Shown in pieces: positions 45,601 to 60,139 of a stretch of DNA of 64,000 bases. Source of the DNA: Undaria pinnatifida (taxonomy: Eukaryota > Sar > Phaeophyceae > Laminariales > Alariaceae). Location of the stretch: assembly GCA_012845835.1 (NCBI GenBank), contig JABAKD010000030.1:10267805-10331804 (forward strand). Direction: 5' to 3'. A program made the position numbers and the translations under genes. The notes beneath the pieces are model-generated. The model had not been told where the DNA came from and did not search any database. It was given only the letters and a program-made list of their open reading frames with translations. Within the stretch, counting starts at the first letter, position 1. Each line of letters begins with the position of its first letter.

Positions 45601-48600
45601 CACCTGCATGGTCGGGTGAGAGAAAACCTTCACAGCCAAACGCTCGAGAGGTCTTGAGCGAGGATAATTGTAGATAGTCAACCGCAAGGAAGGGCGGAAA
45701 TTGCGTCTTGTAGAGTGCAATGTCAACTGAATAGCCTATGGCTTCACGTCACGTTGGGCGCAGACTAATTCATATACTCTGTAAGTTGACCGCAGAATCC
45801 GGTTCACATTACTGCTCTTGGGTGAGTCGTGATATCATACTGCTGTTGGGTGAGTCGTGATGTCATACTATACCTACTATTGCAATCGAGTTCACACGTT
45901 GCGGCAAGGCGTCGCAAAAACATTGCACGTGTAAGATATCGCTCATCACGAGCAACTGAAAACTTCTTGCTGGTACCTATCGCGCTTTCGCGGTGGGGTG
46001 CAGATTAAAATTTCAGATCAACGTGTACGTGCACGATGTATATTATGTGGCATAATGAACGAGTGATTCCCCATACGGACTGCTGGGTGAGAGATAATCT
46101 TCACAGCCTTAAACGATCGTATGCGCACGATAAATATTATGTGGCATAATGAACGAGTGATTCCCCATGCGGACTGCTGGGTGAGAGATAATCTTTACAG
46201 CCAAACGATCGACTCGAGGTGTCTTGAGCGCGAACATAAGTATATAATATGGCAATATGAATGAATGACTTCCCACCCGCATGGTTCGGTGAGAGAAAAT
46301 TTTCACAGCCAAACGCTCGATAGGTCTTGAGCGTAGATATTTGTACATAGTCACCCGCAAGGGCAGAAAATGTGTCTTGTTGGGTGAAAGAAAGTGAGTG
46401 GCATATTTTACAGGTCGCGGCAATGCGACAAAACTTTTACAGCGCTAAAATGCGGCTGGGTAAATTGAAAAATATATTTTGGCTGGTCAACTCTCGTGGG
46501 GCCGCGATGGGGCGCAGAATATTTCAGAATGATCACATTGTTTGTCTGCAGAATAGCAGTACGTGTATGCTCGATTTAAATAGCTGTGCAGTGTCACTGG
46601 ATAATCTTGCTGGTACCTCTCACGCGATTGCGATGGGGCGCAGATTAATATGTTCACACTGTTTCCTAACTGAACAGCAATGGCATACGTTAAAAAAAAA
46701 AGGTGATCAATTAATCTCGGCCCGTATAGCAGCGGAGCAGGTACATGCATACATGTGATGACGTCGTGGCAAGACGACGATGGAATTGCAGTACGATTGC
46801 ATTTCTCGATATGGTTTACCGTGTGTTGGTGGTAGTAGTTGCCAAACAGGAAATATTAGTATTATTGCGGACACTCCTTGTGCGGTTGTGATGGGGCGCA
46901 AAGATATTTGGTATTCTGAATCAAATTGACCGACTTCTTCGCTGAAACACCAGCTCGCAAACAAGGTAATGGTAACAATCGAGCAATTTGCCTGATAAGC
47001 AAAGGAGTACATACACGAATATGATATGCGTGTGTGCCTATGCTGGCTGCTCGAGCGAAAATAACCACAAGTGCGCTTATTTCAGCATATACAGTGATGG
47101 TGAGCCACCCTGGTTCCACAGGCGAAGTCGTGGCCCCCTGCAACGTTATGGCCGGCCTTTTACAACTTGCACTCACTATGAATGCTGGCCTCGTATCACG
47201 TTCGAGGGTTTCTTTGTTTATCAAAAAGACGTTTAATTTCGACTCAAGGACACGGTGTGGCCACAGACGACGACGATGAGAGGCAAGTCGAGTGGTGCGA
47301 GCAGCCGGTCGGGTGGTGCTAGCAGCAACGCGGGCGAACGTTCAGTCCGTCAAGCTGAATACGCTGTGCACCACGAGGCGGTTAACGATTGGCTTGACGC
47401 GATCGAGGCCGGTGCGGCTGAGAACGGGGGGGCGGCTCGAAAAGATTGAGGACAGTACCGCCGAGAACGGGGGGCGGCTCGAAAAGATTGAGGACATGCT
47501 CGGGCGCCTCCAGAATGTGCTGGATGGCATCCAACCCAACCAAGACGCTGACGAGCGCAACAGTGACCAGGGGCAGCATGACGGTGCGGTTTTCGCCCGC
47601 GGTAGCATGTCAGATAAGTTATGGCTGAAGGAGAGGATCACGGCTTGGAAGAACCCCAACCTTCGAGCGTTTTGGATACTTCGTGGTGAAAAGCCAAAGG
47701 GGTGCGAATTGTCGAGGGTCCAGCTGCCAGGGGTATTCAAGAATACCGCCCTGGCATCTTCTGCCGTACTGGAACAGGTCAACCCCTTAGCGTGGCATGA
47801 TGCCACCGTGTTTATGCCGCGTGGGGCGGAACTGGGCACTGCTGGCACCATCGACATCGAAAAGCAGTTCGCCATTCTGGCGAAGGTGTTGCTTCTCGTC
47901 ATCGGGCGGGATATTACTTCGGTGGGGGGAAGGGTGCGGGTGGAGCTACGCGCGGCATTCCAGGACGGTGTCGACATGGTGACATCACACCGCGAAGCTA
48001 ACCACCAAGCGATTTAAATGCCGGTCCACAAGGTGAGGATAGCCCGCGTCATCAACAAAGATCCAGAGGATTGTTCAACCGCGGTTCACGACGCAGCTCT
48101 CTCCGTTAAGTCTAACTGGCACGAGCCGCCGGGGATCTACGAATTACCAGGAGCGGCGGTTCCCACCAGGGCAAAGATTGGCGCCTATATTGACGCTGGT
48201 TGGCAGGAGCACGTCGACATTCACAAGGAACCGGTCGCACCTCGTGAAAAAGAAGGGCGCGCGGTTAAACGCGCGCGCAAGGATGAAGACTCCGCTCAGC
48301 TTCCGTCCTGCGGTTGGGCCTCCTGGGGCGGATGCCGGTTTGAGCCAAAGGGAGATCCGTGCAAGTACCGCCACGATCCGACCGACAAATTCCGGGAACA
48401 GAAGGAAAGCGGAGGAGGCGCCAGCGGGGCCACACACAAGAAACCCAAGACTGGTGTTCGCACGGTACCGAGCGCTTCCGCGTCGGGAGACGGAGAAGGG
48501 AGCGGAAAAGGTGGAAGCTCCGCTAAATCGTCCAAGGGTGACGACGAATAGGGATGCGGGCTCCGTCAGCTGGCGGGGCCAACTTTGGCGACCGAACGAG

Positions 48601-51600
48601 CTCGGGTTTCAGCGGGTGACGTGCAGTTTGTGCGGCCGAGGTTGGCGTCGTTTTCTCAACCAGGAGCAGAACTTGGGGCAAGCGGGTGCAGATCTTTGTA
48701 CAGGAGTTTTGGGCACCAGTACCTCCGTCGATCAGTTGCGAGATTGTCTGAAAGAACTTATGCGTCGGGTTTCCGGTCTTAGTGCACTTTTCGTGGGTTG
48801 ACTGCACAGAACCGGTATCTGGGACCATGTGAGTCGGAGGAGGTCAAAGTGTGGTCTTTTGATTGATTTCGCTGCTAGGTGTTGTGCGTTACAGGACAAT
48901 CAAGCCGGCCCTAGTTCGAGTAAGCTAGCTGCGATTTAATATATCCATCGGGTTGATGTTGGCATCGAGCTGTCGATCTGGTCGCCGCTGATCAAGCGTG
49001 TATTGCAAGGTATCTCACGATCGCACACATTGGCGGGAACACGGCCACGGGTTCGGCTCCCTATATCGTGGGATATGTTGATCAAGGGGCATGAACTGAT
49101 ATCTTCCTGAGGTTCTGGGGGTAGAGTGCTTTGGCTATGTCTGGGCATGAGCTAATTTTTTCTTAGCCAGGTCCGATGAGGTATTTGCCAATGGCTCAGA
49201 TGTGGTGAACCCAGTGCATTGTCTCACGCGAAGCGACGTTGCGTTTTTCTTTTTTTCTGGCAACAGACAGTTGAGGCGTCTTCAATGGAGTGATGCCGAT
49301 CGGGTTGAGGTGCGATTCCGCGGCCATAAAGGCCAGCAAGCTCAAGTTGGAAGCGTCATGTACCCGGAGCGAGGTTCGGGGCCCGTGTCCCGAGTTGGGT
49401 GAAGGTGGTGGAGCCGTTGCTCTTATGGTAGCACTACTGTCATGCTTTGCAGCTCTACCTCAACACGTGCCACTTTCTTCGTACCGTTGAGGGAGGCAAG
49501 TAAGAATGTGGGGATACAGTCAGGCGCTATGAGCGTCGAGAGAGATGGTCGAAAAGTCGGCGCGAAAACCCGAAGAGTACGCTCTGCACGCGCTGAGGAT
49601 AGAAAGTGCCTCGATGCTTGCGGCTGGAGGTGACGTGTCGGAACGAGTCATGCAGCGAGAAGGGAGGTGGAAGTCCGATGCATATAAGGTGCACACCCGG
49701 AATAATGCGGACGATGCACGATAGGTGTCTCGTAAACTAGCAGCTGGCAAAGGTTTGCAAAGACAGCCAGCTCAAGATACTGTATGGGGTAAACTGTAGA
49801 AGAAGTCTCGGAGTAACCTCGGTTGTGGAGGCGTCAATGGTGTTGGACCATTCGGTGTCTCAGTCGTCCGAGAATTCACACAGTAGAACCCAGACAGTGG
49901 AGGGAGGGAGATGTGTTTATGAGCAAATATATGTGGGGGGTTGAATACTGTGGTGGACATGTCAGCCAGCTGCTTTCCCTCCCAAGCCACAGGAAATGAT
50001 ATATACAACGCAATTTGGAAGATATATACAACAAAGAGAAATATTATTAGGAATCGGGAACCGATAAGAACAATATGTTGTTTGTTGTTCATAGAGAGAA
50101 TTCGGCAGTATGGTTCATTGTTTTTTTTGGCGGAGTACGTAAGTAGCTACTTTGACAGCAGCAGCTGGCACTGTTTGGTTGATCGCGCTTGTGGAGATAC
50201 CAAGTGGATACCGCACGGGACGGTGCTGGCAGACTGCTACAACACGCGAACAGACAGAGCTGTTGGTTACAACTGGACAGCGGTCGATCACTGGACCAGA
50301 TAATTCGTGATTTCTCCCGCCCACTCACCCTTTTTCTTTCGATGGGGAGGGGACGGAGATAATATGAGGATGTAGGTACTATTCTCGAATAACCAAAGGT
50401 ATAGTCTATGTAGTTAATTTTTCTTTTATTTTTTTCAGTGGCATGCGAGGGTTCATATCACGGTATATGTTTTCTCGGGGGAGTTGTGTGGAGGAGTCAG
50501 TGGTGTTGGACCATTCGGTGTCTCAGTTGTCCGAGAATGTAAAACTCAGAGAGTGGAGGGAGGGAGATGGGTTTATGAGCAAAGACATGTGGGTATGAGG
50601 CAGAGTTGGATACTGTGGGAGACATGTCAGCCAGCTGCTCTCCCTCCCAAGCCACAGAAAATGATCATATACAACGCAATTTAAAAGATATATACAACAA
50701 ACCCGACGATTTTTGGTTGAAGGAGCCCCGTCACAAAGGAAAAATGAAAAAATTAGAGGAAAAAAAAAGCATCTGATGAAACAAGAAAGTCATTCATCCC
50801 GACGACGATTGTTGGGTTAAGGAGCCCCGTCATGAAAGAAGAAACGAAAATTAGAGGAAAAAAAAGCATCTGGTGAAATAAGAAACGTCATTCGTCCCGA
50901 CGATTTTTGGGTTAAAGGAGCCCCGTCACAAAAGAAAAAAGAAGAAAATTACAAGAAAAAAAAGCACCTGGTGAAACAAGAAAGTCATTCAACCCGACGA
51001 TTGTTGGTTCAAGGAGCCCCGTCATGAAAGAAGAAACAAAATTAGAAGAAACAAAAAAGCATTCATCCCGACGATTTTTTGTTCAAAGGAGCCGCGTCAT
51101 GAAAAACAAAAAAACAAAAAATGAAAAAAAAAAAAGCACACGGTGAAACAAGGAAAGTCATTCATCCCGACGATTTTTGGTTTGAGGGTCCCCGTCATCG
51201 AGAAGAAAAAATTAGTAAAACAAAAAACACGAAGTAGTATATACATATTACAAACCTCTATCGTAGCACGAGTCAGCCACAGAAAAAAAGTGGCGCACCG
51301 CTACCGCACTATTATTTGTAGTACAGCAGCATGTTTCCTTTGCTCGAAACAATTCTCACCAGTTGGACATGAGGGCCGGGGAGAGCTTCTCCCCGTCAAA
51401 GCCGACCGTCTGCAGCACGTTCACGAACGGGTTAGGCAGGTAGCCCTGGTTCGACAAAAAAAAAGCGTCCCCCGAACGCAAAAGAGAAGACGCCACCACC
51501 GTCACCACCACCGCCGCCGTGTCGTCGTGGATGTGTGGTTATAGTTGTGGTTGTCGTTGTGGTTGTGGTTTTATGTCGATGTTGTCGTTGTTGTTGTTGT

Positions 51601-53510
51601 TGTTGTGGTTGATGTCGATATTGTCGTTTTTGTTGTTGGGGTTGTTGTTGGGACAACCGACGAAGAAGACAAAAACAAACGCAGAGGTAAGCAAAAAGGT
51701 GGGGAGGAGAGGAGAAGAGGAGGGGAGAGGGGGAAGTAAGAAAAGAAAGAAAAAACCAAAAGGTTAACCCTTTCCCGCTGCAAAATGTATCCCTTACTGA
51801 TTCCACGTATTTCGTACCCGAAACGTGGGTGGGGCTCCAAAAGGACCCTGCATACCTGTGGCTAGAGGAGGCACTGACCTTCTTGAAAGGAATTTCGAGC
51901 TTGAGGCCGTCCTTGTCCCTGGCGACATCCCTGACTAATGAACTATCGATCGGGTACGGCAGCACCATCACGTATCGCAGCCCCCCGTCGATGCCCCCCC
52001 TGCTAAGGTCCTCTACCCTGCCGCGGTTCTTCTTCTTGCCCTTCCCTCGGTCCGTTTTCTCGGGCGCTGTCAGCTGAACCTGAGGGGGGGGGGGGAGGGG
52101 GGGGGGGCGGGAGGGGGGGGGGGGGAAGAGGGGGGGGGGGAGAGTGGAGGTGAAAGGAGAAGGAGGAGACGGAGAAGGAAAAGGAGAAGGAGAAGGAGAA
52201 AGAGAAGGAGCAGAAGGATAAGACAACACACAAGCACTCTCCTGTGTCGAAAAAACGCAGCTCGGAAATTCCAATTCGTCCGAGGGATTGTCGATGTATC
52301 TTATTCAGCCCTCACAAGCAATATATGCCATACGAAAAGAAATAGAAAGCTGCGATAAAACCGTAGTTACCCGCTTTTAATAAAACGTCTAAAACGTCAG
52401 CCAAATAGGTCTAAACAAAGTCCCTTCATTGACCCTCACGACTGAGTTCAAGTCTCCAAAATCTCATGAAACTTACGGTGTTCGTCCCGGTTTTGAGTCT
52501 CAAGTCCAGGTTTCTAAGTCTTCGAAAACACTCAAAGCTTACCTGGTGGTATGCTTCAAATCGAAACACTTCGATATAGTGGGGGGGTGGATGTAACTCG
52601 AGGGCGCACGGCTCGATGACAATCAAGCCCACCCTAAATCTTCACCCGAATAGATGTCAAGTCTCCAGGCCAGGTTTAAGTCATAAAAAAAATGCAAGTT
52701 ATGCTTTAAACTGGATACAAGCTATGTTTTTAAGCCTAACTACTTCGTTGTAGTGGGAGGAGTCGGAGATACCTCGAGGGCGCACGGCCCAATGGCCCGC
52801 AAGCCCCGTCTAAAGCGTCTGCCAAACAGATCTTAATTCCCGACCTCAAGTCTCAAGTCCACGTTCAACTTTTGCAAAAAAGAACTTGCAACTTCTGTTT
52901 TAACTCAACATATAGCGAGATACCGTATCAGATGTACCTCGAGAGAGCACGGTTCGATCACCCTCAAGCCTACGGAGGTTTGCCTATCGGCCAGCAGAGC
53001 CCGCGCCGCAGGGTTTGACATCTGCAAGGTCCACAGAAAGTGGTTAGTGTCATCTTCGGGCTTCATCCAGTTCCCTTTCCTATCACCAGGGAAGAAGGAA
53101 ATGGAATGGGGTGGGGGGGGGGGCGATGAGATGACAACCGCAGAAAAAATCCATATCATGTACGAGTACAGGGCAGTTGTAAGGGGGGTGGGGTGGGGTG
53201 GGGTGGGGTGGGGTGGGGTGGGGTGGGGTGGGGTGGGGGGTTGTGCGAAGCGGCACCGGCGACAACCAAAAATAAACCAAGATGACGACTGAGGAGGGAG
53301 GGGGGGGCATGGGGGGGGGCTGAGCCGGGACTATCCATCGCGCAACCCACCGCGAACACGAAAATATGGGGACAACAACATCAACAGCAGTTGCAACTGA
53401 TACAAGCAGATGCGACAACAGAACAGCAACGGCGACAGCAGCAGCAACAACAGCAACAACAGCAACATCAGCAAAATCCGCGGCACCAACCGCGATTGCA
53501 ACAACCGCAA

Positions 53511-53545
<35 letters not shown>

Positions 53546-56500
53546 GTACCAAAACGTCGCCAAGAGAGCAGAGCTAACAAACCAAACAACAACAAAAAAA
53601 ACACCAGAGCAGCAGCAACAGCACCGGCAGCAGCAAAACGATCATGCACGCTCAAGTATCAAGAGATCACCACCGGTGACCCCCCCCCCCCAACCCCCAC
53701 CCCGCCCCCTTCTCGTTCCCGTTTACAACAAATGGACCAGCTACTATTAATAGCATCGTAATCAGAACCCGCGATAAACCCAAAAACCTACATACCCTCA
53801 TATATTTAGAGCAATTAACCGTATTTAGTTCATTGCGCCCTCGTAACTGTAAACGGCCAACTACAAACGAAAGCAAGATCTCTGCCGCAGTAGCGAAGCC
53901 ATATATCATATCAGGTACAGCACTATATAGGGGTCCCCCAGGAAGACGGTGGGATGCAAAAGCAATACGACCGCCTTATTGAGGGAATCACCCTTATTCA
54001 CTCCAACTTATGAGCGACATTCCTCACTCGCGGCAAGCGATTCAGACCGCCTTGTGTCGGGATACCGCCTTATATAGGGATACCGCCTTACTGGGGAGCC
54101 CCTACTGCTGTACAGCAAGATTGACGCAGCTCCCATTCCAAAAAAAAAATCCCGAAAAAAACGCTAAGGCACTTCTAAAAAAGGGGTTGTTCACACTTAA
54201 CGCCTCCATATATATACTGAGTAGAACTTCACCCTCGTAGTAGGAGACGAAGGTCCTTACCTTACAACTAAACTCTACTGGTTTTTTAGCAGGTGCAACA
54301 ACCCTTTCTCCAACCCGGAATTAGTAGATTTTCCCTCTCAAAATTCCAAATATTGCTTCCCCTCAAAAAACGAAAGGGTCCAGTCCTAAAAAACGGTTAA
54401 ACAAAGGCCCAAACAAAAGAAGGGACACAACAACAACAATAACAAAACGTCCACCTCACCTGCGTGAACATTCCGCACGCAGAGGAACAATCTCGGGCCT
54501 GGAAGGCGTTATCACGTAACGGTAATTTTTGCCGACGCGAATCTGCCCCAGGCCAGGCTCCACTCCCTTGTCCTCGCGAAAGAGACCCTCCCACCTGGCG
54601 CTCTGCTCGGCCCAGCGTTGAGGCCAGGGCTGTTTTGTTGTATTGCGGTAACGGGCCAGAAATAAACAAAAGAAGTACAACATTTTGGCCGGCGGGTCAG
54701 GCAACAAGGCAACAAGTAAGCAAACAGCACAAAAAGACAGCCACGAAGACGTTTGAAACACGCCGACAAGCCATGATTTCCTCTCGCCTACGAGGGATGC
54801 GTCCCCCCTCCCTCTCTAGCGTCTACCCCCCGCCCTTCCCCTCCCTCTAGCTCCTATTTCCCCCTTCCATCCCCTCCCTTCTCTCTAGATTCCCCCGCCC
54901 CCCCCCCCTCGACGCTGTAAAACATTGTATGTATATTGGCGTTGACGTTAGTTGGCAACGACGCTGCAAAACATGCCAATCTCTGCGTGAGCTAGACAAC
55001 CAGGGTACCGTTTGTTTGTTTGTTTTTTGCGGTCGCCAGGACGGGTATCGAGAAGATCATATTGTGCAGGGTGGAGAACCCTAACTCCGCACAAGGGGAA
55101 TGATAGCATTACGTAGTGTGAATATAGTAAGGCCACAAGGCAGTTACATAGTAATACCCATTGCTGTCTCAGGAGTGGCCACACCAGAAAACAAAGTACA
55201 ACTCATTGGTGCTGTCATCCATAAGCAAGAAAGTAGGCACAAGGTGCCGAGGTCCGTCTTACGAGCGGTTCTTGCGAGGATGCAGTTCACCCTTCAGGCG
55301 ACTCGCCGAGCACCTCACGGCGCTACGCGCTTGGTGCAAGCAATGTCTGCCTGGTTGGTGAAAACTCGACGTACTCCGTCCCGGCATAGTAGGTATGCGA
55401 GGGTCTTATGATCATACGACTACGGCCATGCAAAAACTGAGTACACCCCCCCCCCCTCCTCTCAAACTTCTACTCCCCCCCCCCTCCACTCTCTAGCTTG
55501 TATTCCTGCCCTCCCTCTTCCCAGCCCTCTGTAACCTCTACCTCTCCCCCACAAGTCGAAGTTTGGTACCTTTGATAGTAGCGAGAAAACATCGCTATCC
55601 TTTTACTAGGAAATGGATGGTGGCCACATACGGCCGGATAAGAAAGGCAAAACGTGTCTACGTAATATATGGAAGTAACGTACTGAGCGCCCACATGTTG
55701 AAGGTGTATTAGGAGTAGTAGGAACGGTGCTCAGTCTCAAAAGAGATGCGTGGTCAATGATCAAATTACTAAGGCAAGCAACAAACGCGCACGCCCCTCC
55801 CCCTCCCCCCGCTTCCCTCCTCTCCTTCTCTAGCTTCTAGCCTCCTCTCGTCTCTCGCCTTACCTCAAGCGTGGCAGTATTTGCCTTGCTAGCAACAAGT
55901 GGGGGCCGGAACAAGACAGCCGTCCGCTGATGAATCCCAAGGTCGGTGCGGAAAAGGAGACCGTCCGCTTCGTCGAGGGCCTTGGCCACCTCTCGTGGGG
56001 CTTCAAACCCCGCTGCCGAGTCCTGATAAAAAAATGTGAAATAAACAATCAGCGGCAGCGCAAAAGGTAGTAGGGGAGAGGGAGAGGGCGGCGGGGAGTA
56101 GGGCGGGGGGGGGGGGGACAAAAAAAGGAAAAGATAAAACATCACCAGAAAATATCACAGCATATACAAGACCGCAAGAGAAGAAACCACGACAATACGA
56201 GGTACCACCAAAACGAATAATAACACCCTGAAAACGACAAAAATAATCGGACGTACACAACACTCGCGACCGACCCAACTATTCCCGTCAGCTCCCACCG
56301 CCCAATCATAGCTCCTCATCCGCCCACTTCCGTCCCCTCCTCCCCCCCCAACGCGCACCCCACCCCTCCCCACCCCATCCTACACCACACCACCCCATCC
56401 TACCCTACACCACCCCAACCTAACCCAACCAAGCTTAACCCCACCTATCCCAACAAAACATGACCCAACCTAACCCACCGAACCCCACCCATAACCCTAC

Positions 56501-59500
56501 CCCAACCCCACCGAACCCTACCCCATCCCATTCCACCCCGCCCCACCCTACCATACCCCCACCCCACCTCACCCAATCCCAACCCAACCCCACCGAACCC
56601 TACCCCACCCCACCCCACTCCACCCCACCCCACCCCACCCCACCCCACCCCACCCCACCCCACCCCACCCCACCCCACCCCACCCCACCTCGACCCAACT
56701 CAACCCAGCAAACCCCTGTCCAACCCAACCCAACCTCAACCCAACCCCAACCCCAACCACAACCCGCCGAACCCCATCCACAACCCCAACCCACCGATCT
56801 CTACCCACAACACCCCCACCTGCAGGCGTAGCTCCAGCACAACCTCGCTCTCGGCGGCGTGGCTGAGCAGCGTGCTCGTGGCCAGCACGAACGACACCAT
56901 GAGCTCGGCCTTTGGATCGTCCGGTTTTGTCTCCGACACACACAAATTATCCCGAATAGAGTACCACGGACCCACCCCCCCCGGCCCGGACGGGCCTCGG
57001 GAGCCCCGAATGGCCCGCACAAAACATAAGTGCAGAGAACTTATAAGCACTCGCTTGTCCTGAGGAGGGTGAGGGTTGGGGGCGGGGGGGGGCGGGGGGG
57101 AGGGGAGGCGAGGGGAGAGGATGGAGGCGGCTTACAAATTTGTACTGGCTGTTCATATCGTCTTCGTTCTCGCCGATCATGCCATATCTTTCTGTCCGCG
57201 CAATTTCGGCTCCGCGCACGAACCGGACTACATATATTTCGTATGTTCATATATCGCAACAGCACAACACACAATACCATATCACACCCGCAGCATGTAG
57301 AGATCACGCAGCTGCAGTAACCTCAAGCCCTCCCCCCATCCCTTCCGTCACCTGGCCTTCCACATATCAACGAGTAAACCCCCCCCCCGCCCTCCCACGA
57401 ATCAAGCGCTACAACTCCCCTCCCCCCGCCAACCCCCACTCCTCTCTCCACCATCCCCCTCCCTGGCCCCTTGCAAGCACACCACAAAACAAACCTGGCT
57501 AGTGTCGTCGAGCACGACGCAGAGTGCGACATCGCGCAGGCCTTGCATGATGGTCACCGTAGCTCGAGGGGCTATCATCACGATGCGGCACACGCCCGGT
57601 GACCCGGCGGGCACGAGCGCCGAGCCCTCCGGCCCTGGCTTCTTATCCCACCAAGGGCACTCACGGGTCCAACGCACAACGTCGGGGGCGGCCATCGCCT
57701 GGGGTTTCATTCAGTGATCGACGCGTTCGTCACCACAAGAGTTAGATACGAATATCGCAAGGCTTATTGCCGCAAGAGAGCTTATGACAAGAGTAAGAGT
57801 TTTATCACACAATATTATCGCAAGCGTCCGGGGCGGCCATCGCCTGAGATGAACTTGGAAGTACATATCATACGAGTATGTATGTATTTGAACAGAGTAA
57901 TCGGCATGTGAGAATATCGCGAGGGTTGTTATCGCAAGAGTTTTATCACAAAAAACAAAAATCACGAACTATTTGTCAGACAATAATCATCCCAAGGCGT
58001 GTTGTTATCAACAACGTTTGTATCACACAAGAGCTACCGCAAGGGTTGTAACCAAAAATGGAAACCATCGAGAGCTTCACACGGAAGCAGGCACGACAAC
58101 AGGTATTGCAAAGGCGAGTTTACGACAAAATAATCACCAGAAAGAGTAATTCCAAAGGTTGTTGTCACAAGATAATCACCACAAAAAACAAAAACGCAAG
58201 GGTTGTTTGTTACGACAAAGGTAATCATCAGAAAGAGGGTTATCATCGCACGGTACGTCGACACGGCACGATACATACCAGGTACACGTATAGCAAGGTG
58301 CGCATGACAAAGAGTTGTCACATTTTTGGTTTCCTGGGTTCGGTCGATCGGCTGGTCGGTCGATCCGTCGGATTCGACTTTCGACCCAATAGATCGGCCT
58401 CGCCGCTGTAACGGCACAAGTAGAGGCCACATTTCCGGATGTAACACCTCTGGGTTGCTAGTTGTCACAAGGCGGTAACAACGGCGGGGGGTACGGGTAG
58501 GGGGGGAACAGGCCACCACCCACCACTTCCCATATGTAGCGCGAGTTTTTCATCTTTGATCATTGGAGGCGAAGCGGAAACAACGGCAGGGGCCAGCGAC
58601 AGGAATAGGAGTAGGGGTAGGGCAGGCGTGTGTGTGTGTGTGGGGGGGGGGTCACATTTCTCACCTCTGTCCGGTAGAGGTTGAGTAGGTACAGGTGCAC
58701 GTGGAGCTGTGTGACCACATCGGCATCGTGAATGCCCTTCGGAAAGTTACTATGCAGGTCTTCGAGAACCTGTACACCACACACCACATGCATACCGGTA
58801 TCATACAGACGAGCGGCGCGGGCGTAGGCGTGGGCGCAGGCGTGGGCGCAAGCGTGGGCGTGGGAGTGAGCGTTGGCGCAGGCGTGGGGAGGGTTGTGCA
58901 CGACTTGGCCCAGTTTCGAAAGGTTAGCAGGCGTAAGCCGTAACGGTCGGGAACACGATACACATAACCGAAACGGTCGGGGCAGCAGTCAGTAATCGTC
59001 GGTACCACAAAAACCGTCGGTCGGTAGCACAATAACAACCGGTCGGAAGCATTGTAACGGCCAGCTAGGTAGCAAAATAACGGCCAGGTTGCGAACATTA
59101 CAAAGCGGTCGGTCGGCTCGGAGTGCGTTCATGGCTGGTTGCTGGCCGTGAACATTTTCTCTGCAAAACAACCTTCGGCGGATGGGTAAACCGAAGCCAA
59201 AGCTCACCACGCTTCCATGTATACTCGTCATTTAACCCTTCTCGGCAAACAGGTGAGATGGCTAACTACACTATTAGTAAGTTCCACTATATAAGTAGCC
59301 TCACTACTGCTGTAGTCATAATATAAAGTTGTCTTCGGTGTTATAACAAACTGAACCTAAAGCTGACCACGCTTCCACATGAACATGCAATTTCGACCCA
59401 ATTCGACAGGGGTATGACATGACTGACTATACTAACAGCAAGCAAACTATCAAGTCGGCCACTGCTATAGTCATGAGTTGTGCCAGGTTTTATCATACAT

Positions 59501-59967
59501 CACACTTAGTTTTGCGAGCGGTAAAATTGCGGAGTTGTTCGCCTTTGCATCTGAGAGGCGCGTTTGGGGCTCAACTCGTGGTGCCCATTTATTAATATTT
59601 CAAGTCAGGTAGTTAGCTTTTGCGCCGCCACCCAAAGAATACCTAGAGTCAACAACGAGTAACTGTACTCAATGACAAGCTATAATCAATGAATAACTGC
59701 ACACGACCAATAACTATAGTCAATGAACAACTACAGTCAAGGAATAGCTAAAGCGGTAGTCGGGAAGCCCAGCCAAGTCGCAGCCCTAGTTTGGGGACTG
59801 CAGAGGGAAAAACATGGCCAACTGAAAAGGCGATTACAGGATCGTCCACACCGAGAAAAGCGAGCTGCTATTAGTAGGTTATTGGATGGTGCTTTGAATG
59901 TCGGATGACGATGATGACGATTATGATGATGATGAAGATGATGATGATTATGACGATTGTGATGATT

Positions 59968-60023
<56 letters not shown>

Positions 60024-60107
60024 GACGAATGATGGCGATGAAGATGATGATATGATGATGATGACGGTTATGATGATGATGGAGACGATGATCAAGACGA
60101 TGATGGC

Positions 60108-60139
<32 letters not shown>

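Noticed and set aside
50705-51215. Tandem 95-base units as a CRISPR-like array
   Set aside because: There is no constant repeat alternating with unique spacers; whole units drift together, as in a satellite.
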